A DNA stretch of 64,000 nt from Mesorhizobium sp. 65-26 (GCA_001899205.1 MKVL01000030.1:1-64000), one strand, 5' to 3'. Positions 1 through 8,774 are shown, numbered from the stretch's first letter. The notes: generated by a model from the sequence alone, not told the origin. A program made the numbers and translations.

Positions 1-102
1 CTTCGTGATCGCCGCCGTCAGCGACGTCTTGCCGTGGTCAACGTGGCCGATCGTGCCGATGTTAACATGCGGCTTTGTACGTTCGAATTTACCTTTTGCC
101 AT
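1..102 (-). CDS. tuf: Elongation factor Tu, N-terminal fragment (cut by window edge)
   Basis: Translation elongation factor EF-Tu, the GTPase that delivers aminoacyl-tRNA to the ribosome. Only the first 34 residues lie in the window. They begin [20 protein letters not shown] and continue with the P-loop [10 protein letters not shown] (residues 20-29), which is diagnostic for EF-Tu. The ATG at 102 is preceded by a GGAAAGAG ribosome-binding site. The gene to its right is an unrelated membrane protein on the other strand, so this tuf copy is not directly behind fusA and appears to have its own promoter. Rhizobia usually carry two tuf copies; this may be the one ahead of the secE-nusG region, but that lies outside the window. 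Confidence 0.97.
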   Translation of the reverse strand, partial: MAKGKFERTKPHVNIGTIGHVDHGKTSLTAAITK

Positions 103-150
103 AGTCTCTTTCCTTGGACGGCCTGGACCCTAGTTCAGTCGGATGCGGGG

Positions 151-179
151 CGATTAGCGACAAAGCCCAAAAAACACAA
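151..179 (-). promoter_or_regulatory. Candidate promoter for tuf
   Basis: On the minus strand TTGTGT (174-179) and TAATCG (151-156) are 17 bases apart, a reasonable sigma-70 arrangement giving a leader of about 40 bases before the EF-Tu start codon. The rest of the 103-378 gap shows no gene. This is pattern matching only. Confidence 0.35.
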
Positions 180-378
180 GGGATTTATGCCGCACGCCAT
201 TCCGAAGGACCGCATGGCCTCTCGCGATCCTTTTTGAGAGCCCGATGTATGGTGCGATCGGCGAAACTTCAAATCGGTCCGCCCGGTCGTGACGCGCCCC
301 CGGGAAACAACGCTTTCACCGAGCCTTAACGGGCACGCGGACATGGTGTAGCCGGCGGGCAAGCCGGCGGATTCGAGC

Positions 379-1578
379 ATGACGGCGATGGGGGCGATTA
401 TCGGTGGGCAACAGCCGCGGCGCGTGGCGTCGATGGGCATGTTCGCGCTGGTCTGCGCCTATGTCAGCCTGTTGTTCGCCTCATACCTGATCGGCGTATG
501 GCTCATCGACCCTTCAGGCTACCCGATCCCGACGGATTTCCTCAACGTATGGGCTGCCGGCCGGCTGGTGCTTCAACATGCGCCGGCCGATGCGTATGAC
601 TGGACGATACACAAGGCCGTGGAGGTCCTCGGCGTCCGTCGCGAATTCGCCGATTATTTCGGATGGCACTATCCTCCACCCTTCCTGCTGGTCGCGGCGG
701 CGCTGGCGTTGCTGCCCTACCCAGCGGCAATGGTAACCTGGATGGCGGTCAGCCTGCCGCTTTACCTCGCCAGCATGAGGCAGATCGCCGGCCGGCGCGA
801 CGTCGTTCTCGCGGCGCTTGCCTGGCCGGCCGTGTTCTGGAACACGGTCGTCGGGCAGAACGGTTTCCTGACCGCCGCGTTGCTGGGCAGCGGGTTGGCG
901 CTGATCGAACGGCGACCCGCTCTTGCCGGAATTCTCATCGGCCTTCTCACCTACAAGCCGCAATTCGGCCTGCTCATCCCTATCGCCTTGATCGCGGGGC
1001 GGCATTGGCGGGTTCTCGGCTGGGCGAGCGCATCCGCCCTTGGCCTCGCCCTTCTCTCGGCCGTCGTCCTCGGGACGGAACCCTGGCTGGCTTTCCTTCA
1101 TTCGACCGCCCATACAAACGAGGCCATACTGGTGAGCGGCCTGGCGCAGTTCTCGAAGCTGCAGAGTCTCTTCGGCCAGATGCGCGCGCTCGGCGCCAGT
1201 GTCGAGATGGCCTGGGCAGCACATGGCTTCCTTGTCCTGGCCCTCGCCGGCACCGTCGCATGGCTCTGGGCGCGCCGGGCGAATTTCGACACCCGGGCGT
1301 CCTTTCTCGCCACGGCCACATTGCTCGCATCGCCCTACATCTACCTCTACGATCTCGTCGCTCTCGCCATTCCCCTGGCGTTCCTGGGACGGCAAGGTTT
1401 TTCCAGGCACGAAACAGTGGTCGTCCTCATCGTCGGCGCCCTGGTCCTGTGGGGTCCGGACAAGCACGTTCCGACGGGATTCGTGGCGATGCTTCTGGTT
1501 CTGTGCCTGTCGTTGCTGCGCGCGCGGCAGGCCCGCGCCGACCATTGGCGCCCCGAAAACTCAGCGGCCCGGATATGA
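379..1578 (+). CDS. DUF2029 / GT87-family integral membrane glycosyltransferase-like protein
   Basis: A 399-residue polytopic membrane protein. The pattern fits the GT87 (DUF2029) family, polyprenyl-phosphate-mannose-dependent mannosyltransferases and relatives: an early TDFLNVWAAGRLVL segment (about residues 52-65) with the acidic residue typical of the first periplasmic loop, then WHYPPPFLLV near residue 95 and about ten hydrophobic helices. In rhizobia these proteins are usually uncharacterised. The start at 379 is the most upstream ATG; 388 or a later methionine is possible because no strong ribosome-binding site decides it. It stands alone between tuf (opposite strand) and an EamA exporter. 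The donor and acceptor sugars cannot be deduced. Confidence 0.8.
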   Translation: MTAMGAIIGGQQPRRVASMGMFALVCAYVSLLFASYLIGVWLIDPSGYPIPTDFLNVWAAGRLVLQHAPADAYDWTIHKAVEVLGVRREFADYFGWHYPPPFLLVAAALALLPYPAAMVTWMAVSLPLYLASMRQIAGRRDVVLAALAWPAVFWNTVVGQNGFLTAALLGSGLALIERRPALAGILIGLLTYKPQFGLLIPIALIAGRHWRVLGWASASALGLALLSAVVLGTEPWLAFLHSTAHTNEAILVSGLAQFSKLQSLFGQMRALGASVEMAWAAHGFLVLALAGTVAWLWARRANFDTRASFLATATLLASPYIYLYDLVALAIPLAFLGRQGFSRHETVVVLIVGALVLWGPDKHVPTGFVAMLLVLCLSLLRARQARADHWRPENSAARI

Positions 1579-1694
1579 CAGCCGTCGGATGTGAATGATC
1601 CAGCACCCGGGATCAGACTTGCAAAAGCCGATCAGGCACAGTGCTATCACCCGACCGCCACCAATGATGGCCCACGCGCCAGTCCTCACCAGCG

Positions 1695-2582
1695 ATGAAT
1701 TCGATGCCCAACGCCTTCCGTGGCCCCTTATCCATGATCCTCGCCACAGGATCCTATCTCGTGAACGACACGATGATGAAGCTGGCGACGTCAGGCCTGC
1801 CGACCTACGAGGTGCTTTTCCTGCGCGGCGCCGCCGCCACGCTGTGGGGCATCCCGCTCCTGCTGTTGCTCGGCTATGGCCGCCAGATCCCGCTGCTTTT
1901 CGACAGGCGGGTCCTGCAGCGCAACGTGTTCGAGCTGGCGGCGATCCTCTGCTACGTGGTGGCGCTCGCCAACATGCAGATCGCGGATTCGACCGCGCTC
2001 GGCCAGATCACGCCGCTGCTCATCCTCGTGGGCGCATCGTTTCTCTACGGCGAGCGGATTGGCGGGCTGCGCATCGCCCTGATCGGGCTCGGCTTCGTCG
2101 GCGCGATCATGGTCGCGCAGCCGACCATGGAGGGGATCTCCGTCTACGCGCTGCTGGCGCTCGGCAATGCCGCGCTCTCTGCCGCGCGCGACCTCGCCGG
2201 GCGGCGGGTCGGAGCTGAGGTGCTCGGCATGATCGTCGCAATCTCGGCCGTCCTCGTGGTCGTGGCCGGCGCCGGCGTCGCGCACCTGACTTCCGAACAA
2301 TGGGTCGCGCCGGAAGGACGCCACCTGCTGCTGATGGCGGGGGCGGGCTTCTTCCTGATCTTCGGCCATTTCTTCATCTTCATGGCCTACCGCATCGGCC
2401 CCACCGGGGCGGTCGCGCCCTTCTACTATTGCTTCACGGTCTGGGCCGTCATCTCGGGCGTGATCGTGTTCAACCAGCTTCCCAATCCGCTGGCGATCGC
2501 CGGCATCCTTCTCGTCATCGCGAGCGGATTGACCATCGTCTCCCTCGACGAGCGCAAGCGCCGGCTCAGCGTCGTCGCCTAG
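1695..2582 (+). CDS. EamA-family (DMT superfamily) transporter
   Basis: A 295-residue protein with about ten transmembrane helices arranged as two EamA repeats, the fold of drug/metabolite exporters such as RhaT- and YdcZ-like permeases. The N-terminus (RGPLSMILATGSYLVNDTMM) and the second-repeat helix ending in GIVLFGE-like sequence replaced here by NQLPNPLAIAGILLVIASG are typical of the family. The substrate is unknown; family members export amino acids, nucleobases or other metabolites. Start 1695 (MNSMPNAF) or 1704 are both possible. It is read in the same direction as the GT87 gene but 116 bases downstream, so co-transcription is uncertain. Confidence 0.85.
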   Translation: MNSMPNAFRGPLSMILATGSYLVNDTMMKLATSGLPTYEVLFLRGAAATLWGIPLLLLLGYGRQIPLLFDRRVLQRNVFELAAILCYVVALANMQIADSTALGQITPLLILVGASFLYGERIGGLRIALIGLGFVGAIMVAQPTMEGISVYALLALGNAALSAARDLAGRRVGAEVLGMIVAISAVLVVVAGAGVAHLTSEQWVAPEGRHLLLMAGAGFFLIFGHFFIFMAYRIGPTGAVAPFYYCFTVWAVISGVIVFNQLPNPLAIAGILLVIASGLTIVSLDERKRRLSVVA

Positions 2583-2664
2583 CCTCTCTTCGCGACGGGG
2601 CAGCGCGGCTTGCAGCGTCGCAAGCCACGCGGTAGGACGCAATGATCAACCAGGGAGATCAGCC

Positions 2665-2802
2665 ATGACGGATTCCGACCAGCAGAAGCGTTCCGACGCG
2701 GAGCACAAGGCCGCCATCCGCCAGTCGCTGGTCGGCTGGGCCGTGTTCATCGCGGGAACCGTAGCCTTCTTCGTGGCGGCCGATGCGCTGCTGATGCCTT
2801 GA
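2665..2802 (+). CDS. Small single-pass membrane protein, 45 aa
   Basis: A short gene of 45 codons: a charged, lysine- and glutamate-rich N-terminal third (MTDSDQQKRSDAEHKAAIRQ) followed by one hydrophobic helix (about residues 22-44) that ends at the C-terminus. GGGAGA six bases before the ATG is a good ribosome-binding site. I do not recognise a family. Its neighbours on the right are a GlsB/YeaQ protein and a YidB-like protein, both small stress-associated genes. The clean ribosome-binding site and amphipathic design support a real gene. Confidence 0.6.
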   Translation: MTDSDQQKRSDAEHKAAIRQSLVGWAVFIAGTVAFFVAADALLMP

Positions 2803-2808
2803 TGACCC

Positions 2809-2842
2809 GGAGTTCCGGTCTCCCGTAGGTGACAGGAACTCC
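2809..2842 (+). terminator. Hairpin after the 45-aa gene
   Basis: GGAGTTCC (2809-2816) and GGAACTCC (2835-2842) form an eight-base inverted repeat just after the stop codon. There is no T-run, so it may be a transcript-end stabiliser rather than a true intrinsic terminator. Confidence 0.3.
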
Positions 2843-2934
2843 AGTCCGGAAGGCACAGCCTGCAAGACGCAACGCGTCGCAGCCGCCCCTTGACGAATTG
2901 GCGGCTGCTTGGTCCTGCCTGAATGATGCGGCGG

Positions 2935-3192
2935 CTAGAGCGCGCGGTTGCCGGTAAACTGATGGTACGCCCACAGCACCACCACGGCGCCGACCACGGC
3001 GACGAGCAGGCTGTAAAGGTTGAGGCCTGTAACGCCGGCGGCGCCGAACGCGCTGAAGATCAGGCCACCGACGACAGCACCGACGATTCCCAGGACGATA
3101 TCGAGCACGATGCCTTGGCCGCTCTTGTTGACGATCTTGCTGCCCAGGAAGCCGGCGACGACGCCGAGGATGATCCAGCTTATAATTGACAT
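2935..3192 (-). CDS. GlsB/YeaQ/YmgE family stress-response membrane protein
   Basis: An 85-residue glycine-rich membrane protein of the transglycosylase-associated (GlsB/YeaQ/YmgE) family, made of three short helices: MSIISWIILGVVAGFLGSKI at the N-terminus, a central GIVLDIVLGIVGAVVGG segment and a C-terminal helix. The family is induced by envelope or osmotic stress in several bacteria; its molecular role is unclear. The start at 3192 is chosen because GGAGAGGAAA lies immediately upstream; an in-frame ATG at 3228 would add 12 polar residues not typical of the family. It is divergent from the following YidB-like gene. Confidence 0.88.
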   Translation of the reverse strand: MSIISWIILGVVAGFLGSKIVNKSGQGIVLDIVLGIVGAVVGGLIFSAFGAAGVTGLNLYSLLVAVVGAVVVLWAYHQFTGNRAL

Positions 3193-3320
3193 TTTCCTCT
3201 CCATTTGCCCCCGTCCAATCATGCTCACAGGATCAGGAAAAGCTCAAGGCAGCTTGAAATCCGGCCCGAATGCGCCATTGTGCAGTGACGGAGAGGGCAC
3301 AGTTTCGATGGAGACCCACG

Positions 3321-3758
3321 ATGGGACTGTTTGACAACGCCGTACCCGGCGGCAACATCGCCAAGCCGCTGCTGCTTGCGGTCGGCGCGCTGCTGGTCGG
3401 CAAGATGCTGAGCGGGAGCGGAACGAGCCAACCGCAAAGCCCCGCGCCCGACGCCGCGCCCGCCGATGGCGGACTGCTCGGCGGATTGGGCGGACTGCTC
3501 GACAAGCTGAAGGACGCCGGCCACGGCAACGTCGCCGACTCCTGGGTCGGCACCGGCCAGAACCAGCCGATCCACCCCAACGACCTCGGCAGCGCGCTCG
3601 GGCCGCAGGTCATCCGCGAGATCGCCCAACGGACCGGCATGGACGAGCAGGAGTTGCTGAAGCAATTATCGACCGCCCTGCCCGGCATCGTCGACAAGCT
3701 GACGCCGAACGGCCAAGTGCCGCAGCCGCACCAGGTGGCTTCCGCCTTCAACGGCTGA
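3321..3758 (+). CDS. YidB-like DUF937 family protein
   Basis: A 145-residue protein of the YidB/DUF937 type. It starts MGLFDNAVPGG, has a short hydrophobic stretch, a Gly/Ala/Pro-rich linker with GGLLGGLGGLLDKLKDAGHG (about residues 50-69), then the conserved domain with ADSWVGTGQNQPI (about 73-85) and a C-terminal helix pair ending in QELLKQLSTALPGIVDKLTP. The function is unknown; many copies in Proteobacteria are stress or stationary-phase associated. The ATG at 3321 follows GGAGA and gives the family-typical N-terminus, so the longer frame from 3270 is not used. Confidence 0.85.
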   Translation: MGLFDNAVPGGNIAKPLLLAVGALLVGKMLSGSGTSQPQSPAPDAAPADGGLLGGLGGLLDKLKDAGHGNVADSWVGTGQNQPIHPNDLGSALGPQVIREIAQRTGMDEQELLKQLSTALPGIVDKLTPNGQVPQPHQVASAFNG

Positions 3759-3804
3759 CCGTTACCGGAATCAGCTGGGCGGAACATCCCCGCCGACCCG
3801 TTGT

Positions 3805-3836
3805 TTCGGCCGCGCACATCCCGTGACGCGGCCGAA
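3805..3836 (+). terminator. Probable terminator after the YidB-like gene
   Basis: TTCGGCCGCG (3805-3814) pairs perfectly with CGCGGCCGAA (3827-3836) around a 12-base loop and is followed by CTTTCG. The T-run is short, so efficiency is uncertain. Confidence 0.5.
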
Positions 3837-3927
3837 CTTTCGCGACCACGAAAAACCTGTGCGCATCGATCGAGGTGGCCGACACGCCTTGACCCGGGGC
3901 GGTAGCTCGACTACGGGTGATGTCTCC

Positions 3928-4001
3928 GCGGGCATGGTGAAATGGTATCACAAGAGCCTTCCAAGCTTTTAGCGCGGGTTCGATTCCCGCTGCCCGCTCC
4001 A
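3928..4001 (+). tRNA. tRNA-Gly (anticodon TCC)
   Basis: A full cloverleaf: acceptor GCGGGCA pairs with TGCCCGC, the D arm has GTGA/TCAC, the anticodon loop CTTCCAA carries TCC, and the T arm is GCGGG-TTCGATT-CCCGC. The gene-encoded CCA is at 3999-4001. It decodes GGA and GGG glycine codons. Confidence 0.97.
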
Positions 4002-4322
4002 AGCTTTCCCTGAGCATCGTCCACCGCCCCTCCGGGGCATGCGCGCATTCGTCTCGCCGGGCGACCAGCGCGGGCTGCTTTGCGGGATGGCGCATGTATG
4101 TTAAGGACCACGCGCAAGGTGGTTTGCGCCTGGAGACCTGATTTCACGACCATGCCCGACGAAGGCGACAGTACAGACTCCGAAAGTCGACACCGATCCG
4201 GGCTGGCCTCGCCAGCGCGACGCCAGCCACATCTCCTGAACACCATCACAAAAGATACCCACCCTGGATTTGCATCCGGGGCTTTTTGCGTTGTTTCAAA
4301 CATAATTCGATAGGTCATTGCC
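4002..4322 (+). promoter_or_regulatory. Long leader / gap between tRNA-Gly and the TerC gene, with alternative hairpins
   Basis: This 321-base gap holds no convincing gene. GGCTGGC (4201-4207) can pair with GCCAGC at 4211-4216 or with GCCAGCC at 4222-4228, two mutually exclusive hairpins. About 35 bases further on lies an intrinsic terminator (separate entry), only 36 bases before the TerC start codon. The layout looks like an attenuator or riboswitch, but I could not match the known yybP-ykoY manganese riboswitch that often precedes TerC genes. It may equally be the tRNA transcript end followed by a separate promoter. Confidence 0.4.
4262..4287 (+). terminator. Intrinsic terminator immediately upstream of the TerC gene
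   Basis: CCCTGGAT (4262-4269) pairs with ATCCGGGG (4274-4281) around a TTGC loop, with one G-T pair, and is followed by CTTTTT. It either ends the tRNA-Gly transcript or attenuates the TerC gene. Confidence 0.7.
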
Positions 4323-5867
4323 ATGGACTTTCTCGCGGATCCCAACATCTGGATCGGCCTCGTCACCCTCGTCGTTCTGGAAATCGTCCTGGGCATCGAC
4401 AACCTGATCTTCATCGCCATCCTCGCCGACAAGCTGCCGCCGGCGCAGCGCCGCAGGGCCAGAACCCTTGGCCTCATGCTGGCGCTCGGCATGCGCGTCA
4501 TCCTGCTTTTGTCGATGTCATGGATCGCGACGCTTACGCGGCCGCTGTTCACGCTCGCCAGTTTCTCGTTTTCGGGCCGCGACATCATCCTCATCGTCGG
4601 CGGCGCGTTCCTGCTCGCCAAGGGCACGCTGGAGCTGCATGAGCGCCTCGAAGGTGGCCACAAGCCGCGCAAGGGGCGCGTCGTACATGCGGTCTTCTGG
4701 CAGGTGATCGTTCAGATCGTCGTGCTGGATGCCGTGTTCTCGCTGGACAGCGTCATCACCGCCGTCGGCATGGTCGAGCATGTCTGGGTGATGATCGTGG
4801 CCGTCTGCGTCGCCATGGCCGCGATGATGGCGGCCTCGAACCCGCTGATGGCGTTCGTGTCGAGGCATCCGACCGTCGTCATCCTCTGCCTCGGCTTCCT
4901 GCTCATGATCGGCTTCAGCCTTGTGGTCGAGGGCTTCGGCTTCCACATCCCGAAGGGCTATCTCTACGCAGCAATCGGCTTCTCGGTGCTGATCGAGGCG
5001 GCGAACCAGATGGGCCGCCATAACCGGCGCAAGCAGATCACGACGGCGGACTTGCGCGAGCGGACCTCGGAAGCAGTGCTGCGCATGCTTGGCGGCCGTG
5101 TCGGAGACGAACCGCTCGGGGAGACCATCGACATCATCGCAGACCGCGCCGCCGAGGGCACGCTGTTCAAGCCGCAGGAAAAGGAAATGATCCGGGGCGT
5201 GCTCGACCTTGGCGAGCGGCCCGTGAAGTCGATCATGTCCCCGCGCCACGAGATCGAATGGCTGGACCTCGACGAGGACGAGGCGGATGTCAGAAGCGAA
5301 ATCCGGCGGCTCATTCATGGCCGGGTGGTGCTGGCCCATGGCCGCGTCGACGAATTCGTCGGCGTCGCCATAACGAGGCAGCTTCTGGACACGCTGGTCG
5401 ACGGCGGTTCCATCGACTGGGACAAGGCCACGCTTCAGCCGGTCGTCGTGCACGAGATGACCGATGTGCTTCGGGTGATGGAGCTTTTGCGCGGCTCGCC
5501 GGTGCGCATGGCGATGGTCGTCGACGAGCACGGCTCGCTCGAAGGCATCGTGACGCCGGCCGACCTGCTGGAGGCGATCGCTGGAGAATTTCCCGACACC
5601 GATGAGGCGTTGGCGCTGGAACGCCAGGATGACGGTTCCTGGCTGGCCGACGGTTCGATCGACGTGCGCCGTCTCAGCGGCGCGATCGGCAATGACCTCG
5701 TCGACGATGACGATCGTTATTCGACGCTGGCAGGCTACGTGCTCACCCGCCTCGGGCACCTCCCCGCGGTCGGCGAGACGGTCGAGGCCGACGGCCTGCG
5801 TTTCACGGTGCTGTCGCTTAACCGGCGCAGCGTCGGCAAGGTGCGGATCGGCCCCAACGAAAACTGA
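4323..5867 (+). CDS. TerC-family membrane protein with C-terminal CBS pair and CorC/HlyC domain
   Basis: A 514-residue inner-membrane protein like E. coli YegH/YoaE. Residues 1-220 form the TerC module with about seven helices and the signature acidic motifs GIDNLIFI (24-31) and [16 protein letters not shown] (135-150), thought to bind or move metal ions. Residues around 300-420 form a CBS pair starting [15 protein letters not shown], and about 435-512 are the CorC_HlyC domain ([14 protein letters not shown] onward). TerC relatives are linked to manganese or calcium export and tellurite resistance, some assisting metalation of secreted enzymes. The ATG at 4323 begins the canonical [14 protein letters not shown] structured leader with a terminator precedes it. 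The exact substrate is unknown. Confidence 0.92.
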   Translation: MDFLADPNIWIGLVTLVVLEIVLGIDNLIFIAILADKLPPAQRRRARTLGLMLALGMRVILLLSMSWIATLTRPLFTLASFSFSGRDIILIVGGAFLLAKGTLELHERLEGGHKPRKGRVVHAVFWQVIVQIVVLDAVFSLDSVITAVGMVEHVWVMIVAVCVAMAAMMAASNPLMAFVSRHPTVVILCLGFLLMIGFSLVVEGFGFHIPKGYLYAAIGFSVLIEAANQMGRHNRRKQITTADLRERTSEAVLRMLGGRVGDEPLGETIDIIADRAAEGTLFKPQEKEMIRGVLDLGERPVKSIMSPRHEIEWLDLDEDEADVRSEIRRLIHGRVVLAHGRVDEFVGVAITRQLLDTLVDGGSIDWDKATLQPVVVHEMTDVLRVMELLRGSPVRMAMVVDEHGSLEGIVTPADLLEAIAGEFPDTDEALALERQDDGSWLADGSIDVRRLSGAIGNDLVDDDDRYSTLAGYVLTRLGHLPAVGETVEADGLRFTVLSLNRRSVGKVRIGPNEN

Positions 5868-6072
5868 GCCATCGTCGTACCAGGCGAGGTGATAGGGATG
5901 ATCGGGAGGCGCCATCGCAGCCCCGGTCATCCGGGGGCGCGCCGTGGCGGAATCAGGATCGTGACGAAGGCGGAAAGATCGGTCGCCGATTCCCTCGGAG
6001 CCTGCGATCATAGCCATCTTGTCGGGAAAAACGGCGCTTGCCGCTGGTGTTGCAGGGCCTCCGGGCCGGCAG

Positions 6073-6157
6073 TGGTGGAGAGGGTTGGATTCGAACCAAC
6101 GTAGGCTAAGCCAACGGATTTACAGTCCGTCCCCTTTAACCACTCGGGCACCTCTCC
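6073..6157 (-). tRNA. tRNA-Tyr (anticodon GTA)
   Basis: An 85-base class II tRNA. Acceptor GGAGAGG pairs with CCTCTCC, the anticodon loop TGTAAAT carries GTA, there is a long variable arm (TTGGCTTAGCCTACG region), and the T arm is TTGG-TTCGAAT-CCAA. CCA is encoded at 6073-6075. It lies alone between the TerC gene and rlmB. Confidence 0.97.
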
Positions 6158-6356
6158 AGTCTGCCGCCGGAGCCATGCAACGAGGCATTCACGCTGATCC
6201 CGTCCCGGATGCTCATCCTTTCCGAAATCAGCGATGCGCCTTATGGCGGCAAGGCTTATGGGTGTCAACCACGCAAGGCGTGTTTTTCACGCCTGTTCGA
6301 CGCAGGCCGTCGCCGCCCATATCCAAAGCCGGCTTGCGCGGCTATATCAACCGGCC

Positions 6357-7205
6357 ATGAGCACCAAATCAGGCACCCCGAAAGACACCCATTACGCCAA
6401 GCTGCGGCGCGCGCACCGCGACCAGAAGGCCGGAGGCGCGCCCGCGTTCCGGCCTCGCCAGCCCATGCCGCCGGGCGAAGGCCCGACCGATGGGCTGGTG
6501 CGGCTTTACGGCCTGCACACCGTGCGCGCGGCGCTCGACAATCCGCGGCGTAAGATCAGGAACATGCTGGTGACGCGCAACGCCGCCGAGCGGCTTTCGA
6601 TCGCCGACATCGCCGCCCTGCCCTTCAAGGCCGAGATAGTCGAGCCCAAGGATATCGACAGGATCACAGGCTCGGATGCCGTGCACCAGGGGGTGCTGAT
6701 CGAAGCCGAGCCGCTGAAGCCCAAGCGCCTTGACGCACTCGGCGACACCAACCTCGTGCTCGTGCTCGACCAGGTGACCGACCCGCACAATGTCGGCGCG
6801 ATTCTGCGTTCGGCCGTCGCTTTCGGCGCTGGCGCTCTGATCACCACCGCCCGCCACAGCCCGCAGGAATCGGGCGTGCTGGCAAAATCGGCTTCCGGCG
6901 CACTGGAACATATCGACCAGATCGAGGTGAAGAACCTCGCTGACGCGCTGGGAGAGTTGCACGAAGCCGGTTTCCAGACCATCGGACTCGATTCGGACGG
7001 ACCGGCGGAACTGGAGAAGACGTTCGCCGGCGACAAGATCGCGCTGGTGCTCGGCGCGGAGGGCAAGGGCCTGCGCCAGAAGACTCGCGAGACGGTGACG
7101 TCGCTTGCCCGCCTCGACATGCCCGGCGCGATTCGCTCGCTCAACGTGTCCAACGCGGCGGCGGTGAGCCTTTACGCGGCACGAAAATTTCTTTCGACGG
7201 ACTGA
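6357..7205 (+). CDS. rlmB: 23S rRNA (guanosine-2'-O-)-methyltransferase RlmB, SpoU/TrmH family
   Basis: A 282-residue SPOUT methyltransferase that uses S-adenosylmethionine to 2'-O-methylate a guanosine of 23S rRNA (G2251 in E. coli). An N-terminal substrate-binding domain with LVRLYGLHTVRAAL (about 47-60) is followed by the knotted catalytic domain: motif 1 DQVTDPHNVGAILR (138-151), motif 2 LGAEGKGLR (about 232-240) and motif 3 SLNVSNAAAVSLY (about 259-271). The start at 6357 follows directly on the natural family N-terminus; the frame is open further upstream but that part is arginine-rich and unlike the family. The 50-residue basic extension at the N-terminus is common in rhizobial homologues. 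TrmH-type tRNA methylation is a less likely alternative. Confidence 0.9.
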   Translation: MSTKSGTPKDTHYAKLRRAHRDQKAGGAPAFRPRQPMPPGEGPTDGLVRLYGLHTVRAALDNPRRKIRNMLVTRNAAERLSIADIAALPFKAEIVEPKDIDRITGSDAVHQGVLIEAEPLKPKRLDALGDTNLVLVLDQVTDPHNVGAILRSAVAFGAGALITTARHSPQESGVLAKSASGALEHIDQIEVKNLADALGELHEAGFQTIGLDSDGPAELEKTFAGDKIALVLGAEGKGLRQKTRETVTSLARLDMPGAIRSLNVSNAAAVSLYAARKFLSTD

Positions 7206-7218
7206 ACAGGCGATCGGA

Positions 7219-7635
7219 ATGTTGGAGCCGTTCTCAAACCGGAACGAGTGGCTCGCCCTTCTCGCGAGTACAGTCGGCACATTGAGAACGCTCGCCCCGT
7301 CGGAGTTCTACGACGAGACAAATGACCGCTATCACGCCGTGATGGGCAACATATCGCGGCTTGTGCACGGCCTTGAGAATCCGGCCGATCTTGGAAAATT
7401 CCTCGACGTCAACGCCGGTCGGAAAAGTTGGCTGCCGGAGAACCCCGAAGCCTTGACCTCCATGGACGTCACAGAGATCCACTATCGGGTCGGCAGCAAC
7501 TTGGCCGATGAACGGTGGGTTGACGGCGCTCTAAACGGGGCATTCGAGAACGGCACGCTTATCCCGGCTCTTGAGCGGATTGCCGCCGATATCGGCAAAT
7601 TCAAATTGACGGGCGGCAGTCAGCACACCCCTTAA
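7219..7635 (+). CDS. Hypothetical protein, 138 aa
   Basis: A soluble 138-residue protein of unknown function starting 13 bases after rlmB. It is acidic, mostly helical in appearance, with no signal peptide or membrane segment. Recognisable stretches are SEFYDETNDRYHAVMGNISR (about residues 30-49) and LTSMDVTEIHYRVGSNLADE (about 79-98). Base composition is visibly lower in GC and codon choice is more relaxed than in the neighbours, which suggests an accessory gene. It may be translated from the rlmB transcript. No family is recognised. Confidence 0.65.
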   Translation: MLEPFSNRNEWLALLASTVGTLRTLAPSEFYDETNDRYHAVMGNISRLVHGLENPADLGKFLDVNAGRKSWLPENPEALTSMDVTEIHYRVGSNLADERWVDGALNGAFENGTLIPALERIAADIGKFKLTGGSQHTP

Positions 7636-7718
7636 TCGCCTTGCCGTTCGAGGCGCGCCATTCGACCTTTCTGAGGCGCGGCTGCGTGGACCGAACGCTC
7701 CACCAATGAAGGTGGGAA

Positions 7719-7751
7719 AACGGGTTCCCGCAAACGCCGCAGGAACCCGTT
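7719..7751 (-). terminator. Terminator after the tartronate semialdehyde reductase gene
   Basis: AACGGGTTCC (7719-7728) pairs perfectly with GGAACCCGTT (7742-7751). Read on the minus strand the second arm runs into a short T-run, so it most likely ends the gcl-hyi-reductase transcript. Confidence 0.6.
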
Positions 7752-7806
7752 CTCTGACAGGAAAGGAGCAGACGGCGTGGGAACGTTGAGTCGCCTTTCT
7801 CCTGTC

Positions 7807-8724
7807 CTAAGCGGCTTTGCCCTTGGCTTGCGTTTCCGCCTCGCCAAGCTGATGCGCGGCCATTCTCTCCAACGCCCGCACCAGCGCCGAGTGATCTTCC
7901 CTGGCCCCGCCATTGGCGGCGCAGGAATTGAAAAGCTGCTGCGTTGTCGAGGTGTTGGGCAGCGAGACGCCGAGCGCCTTGGCGCCTTCCAGCGCCAGGT
8001 TGAGGTCCTTCTGGTGCAGTTCGATGCGGAAGCCCGGCGCGAAGGTGCGCTTGATCATGCGTTCGCCATGCACCTCGAGGATACGCGATGCGGCGAGCCC
8101 GCCCATGAGGGCCTGCCTGACCTTGGCCGGATCGGCGCCGGCCTTCGATGCGAAGACCAGGGCTTCGCCAACCGCCTCGATGGTCAGCGCCACCACGATC
8201 TGGTTGGCGACCTTTGTGGTCTGGCCGACGCCGTTCGGCCCGACCAAAGTGATGTTCTTGCCCATCTTCTCGAAGACCGGCTTGGCGCGTTCGAACGCCT
8301 TCTCCTCGCCACCGACCATGATGGTGAGCGAGGCCGCCCTGGCGCCGACCTCACCGCCCGATACCGGGGCATCGAGATAGTCACAGCCGAGATCGTTGAT
8401 CTTTTGGGCGAACTCCTTGGTCGTGATCGGCGAGATCGAGCTCATGTCGATGACGAGCTTGCCCGTGGAAAGGCCCGAGGCGACGCCGTTGTCGCCGAAC
8501 AGCACATCGGCGACCTGCGGGGTGTCGGGCACCATGGTGATGATGATATCGGCGGCCTTGGCCACTGCATTGTGGCCGGTGACGGTCTTCAGGCCCCTGG
8601 CAACAAGATCGGCCGGCGGCCGGGAGCGATGATCACTGGCAATCACGGCGTAACCGGCGTCGAGCAGATGCCCCGCCATCGGCGTGCCCATGATGCCGAG
8701 ACCTATGAAGCCTATGGTTTCCAT
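7807..8724 (-). CDS. glxR: 2-hydroxy-3-oxopropionate (tartronate semialdehyde) reductase
   Basis: A 305-residue member of the 3-hydroxyisobutyrate dehydrogenase family. It reduces tartronate semialdehyde to D-glycerate with NAD(P)H, the third step of the glyoxylate carboligase pathway. Visible features are the Rossmann motif GFIGLGIMG (5-13), the substrate-binding DAPVSGG (118-124), the catalytic lysine K171 in GQTTKVANQIVVAL, and the C-terminal helical domain with FRIELHQKDLNLAL. Family members acting on 3-hydroxyisobutyrate look similar, so the specific call rests on the neighbours gcl and hyi on the same strand. It is separated from hyi by 189 bases that hold an intergenic palindromic repeat. 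Whether glxR or garR is the better symbol cannot be settled here. Confidence 0.88.
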   Translation of the reverse strand: METIGFIGLGIMGTPMAGHLLDAGYAVIASDHRSRPPADLVARGLKTVTGHNAVAKAADIIITMVPDTPQVADVLFGDNGVASGLSTGKLVIDMSSISPITTKEFAQKINDLGCDYLDAPVSGGEVGARAASLTIMVGGEEKAFERAKPVFEKMGKNITLVGPNGVGQTTKVANQIVVALTIEAVGEALVFASKAGADPAKVRQALMGGLAASRILEVHGERMIKRTFAPGFRIELHQKDLNLALEGAKALGVSLPNTSTTQQLFNSCAANGGAREDHSALVRALERMAAHQLGEAETQAKGKAA

Positions 8725-8774
8725 TGCGCAGTCTCCTGAAAGTCTTGTTCGAATAGATCAAAAAGGCTGGCACT

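Noticed and set aside
4002-4322. yybP-ykoY manganese riboswitch before the TerC gene
   Set aside because: The conserved loops of that riboswitch could not be found; only generic hairpins and a terminator are seen.
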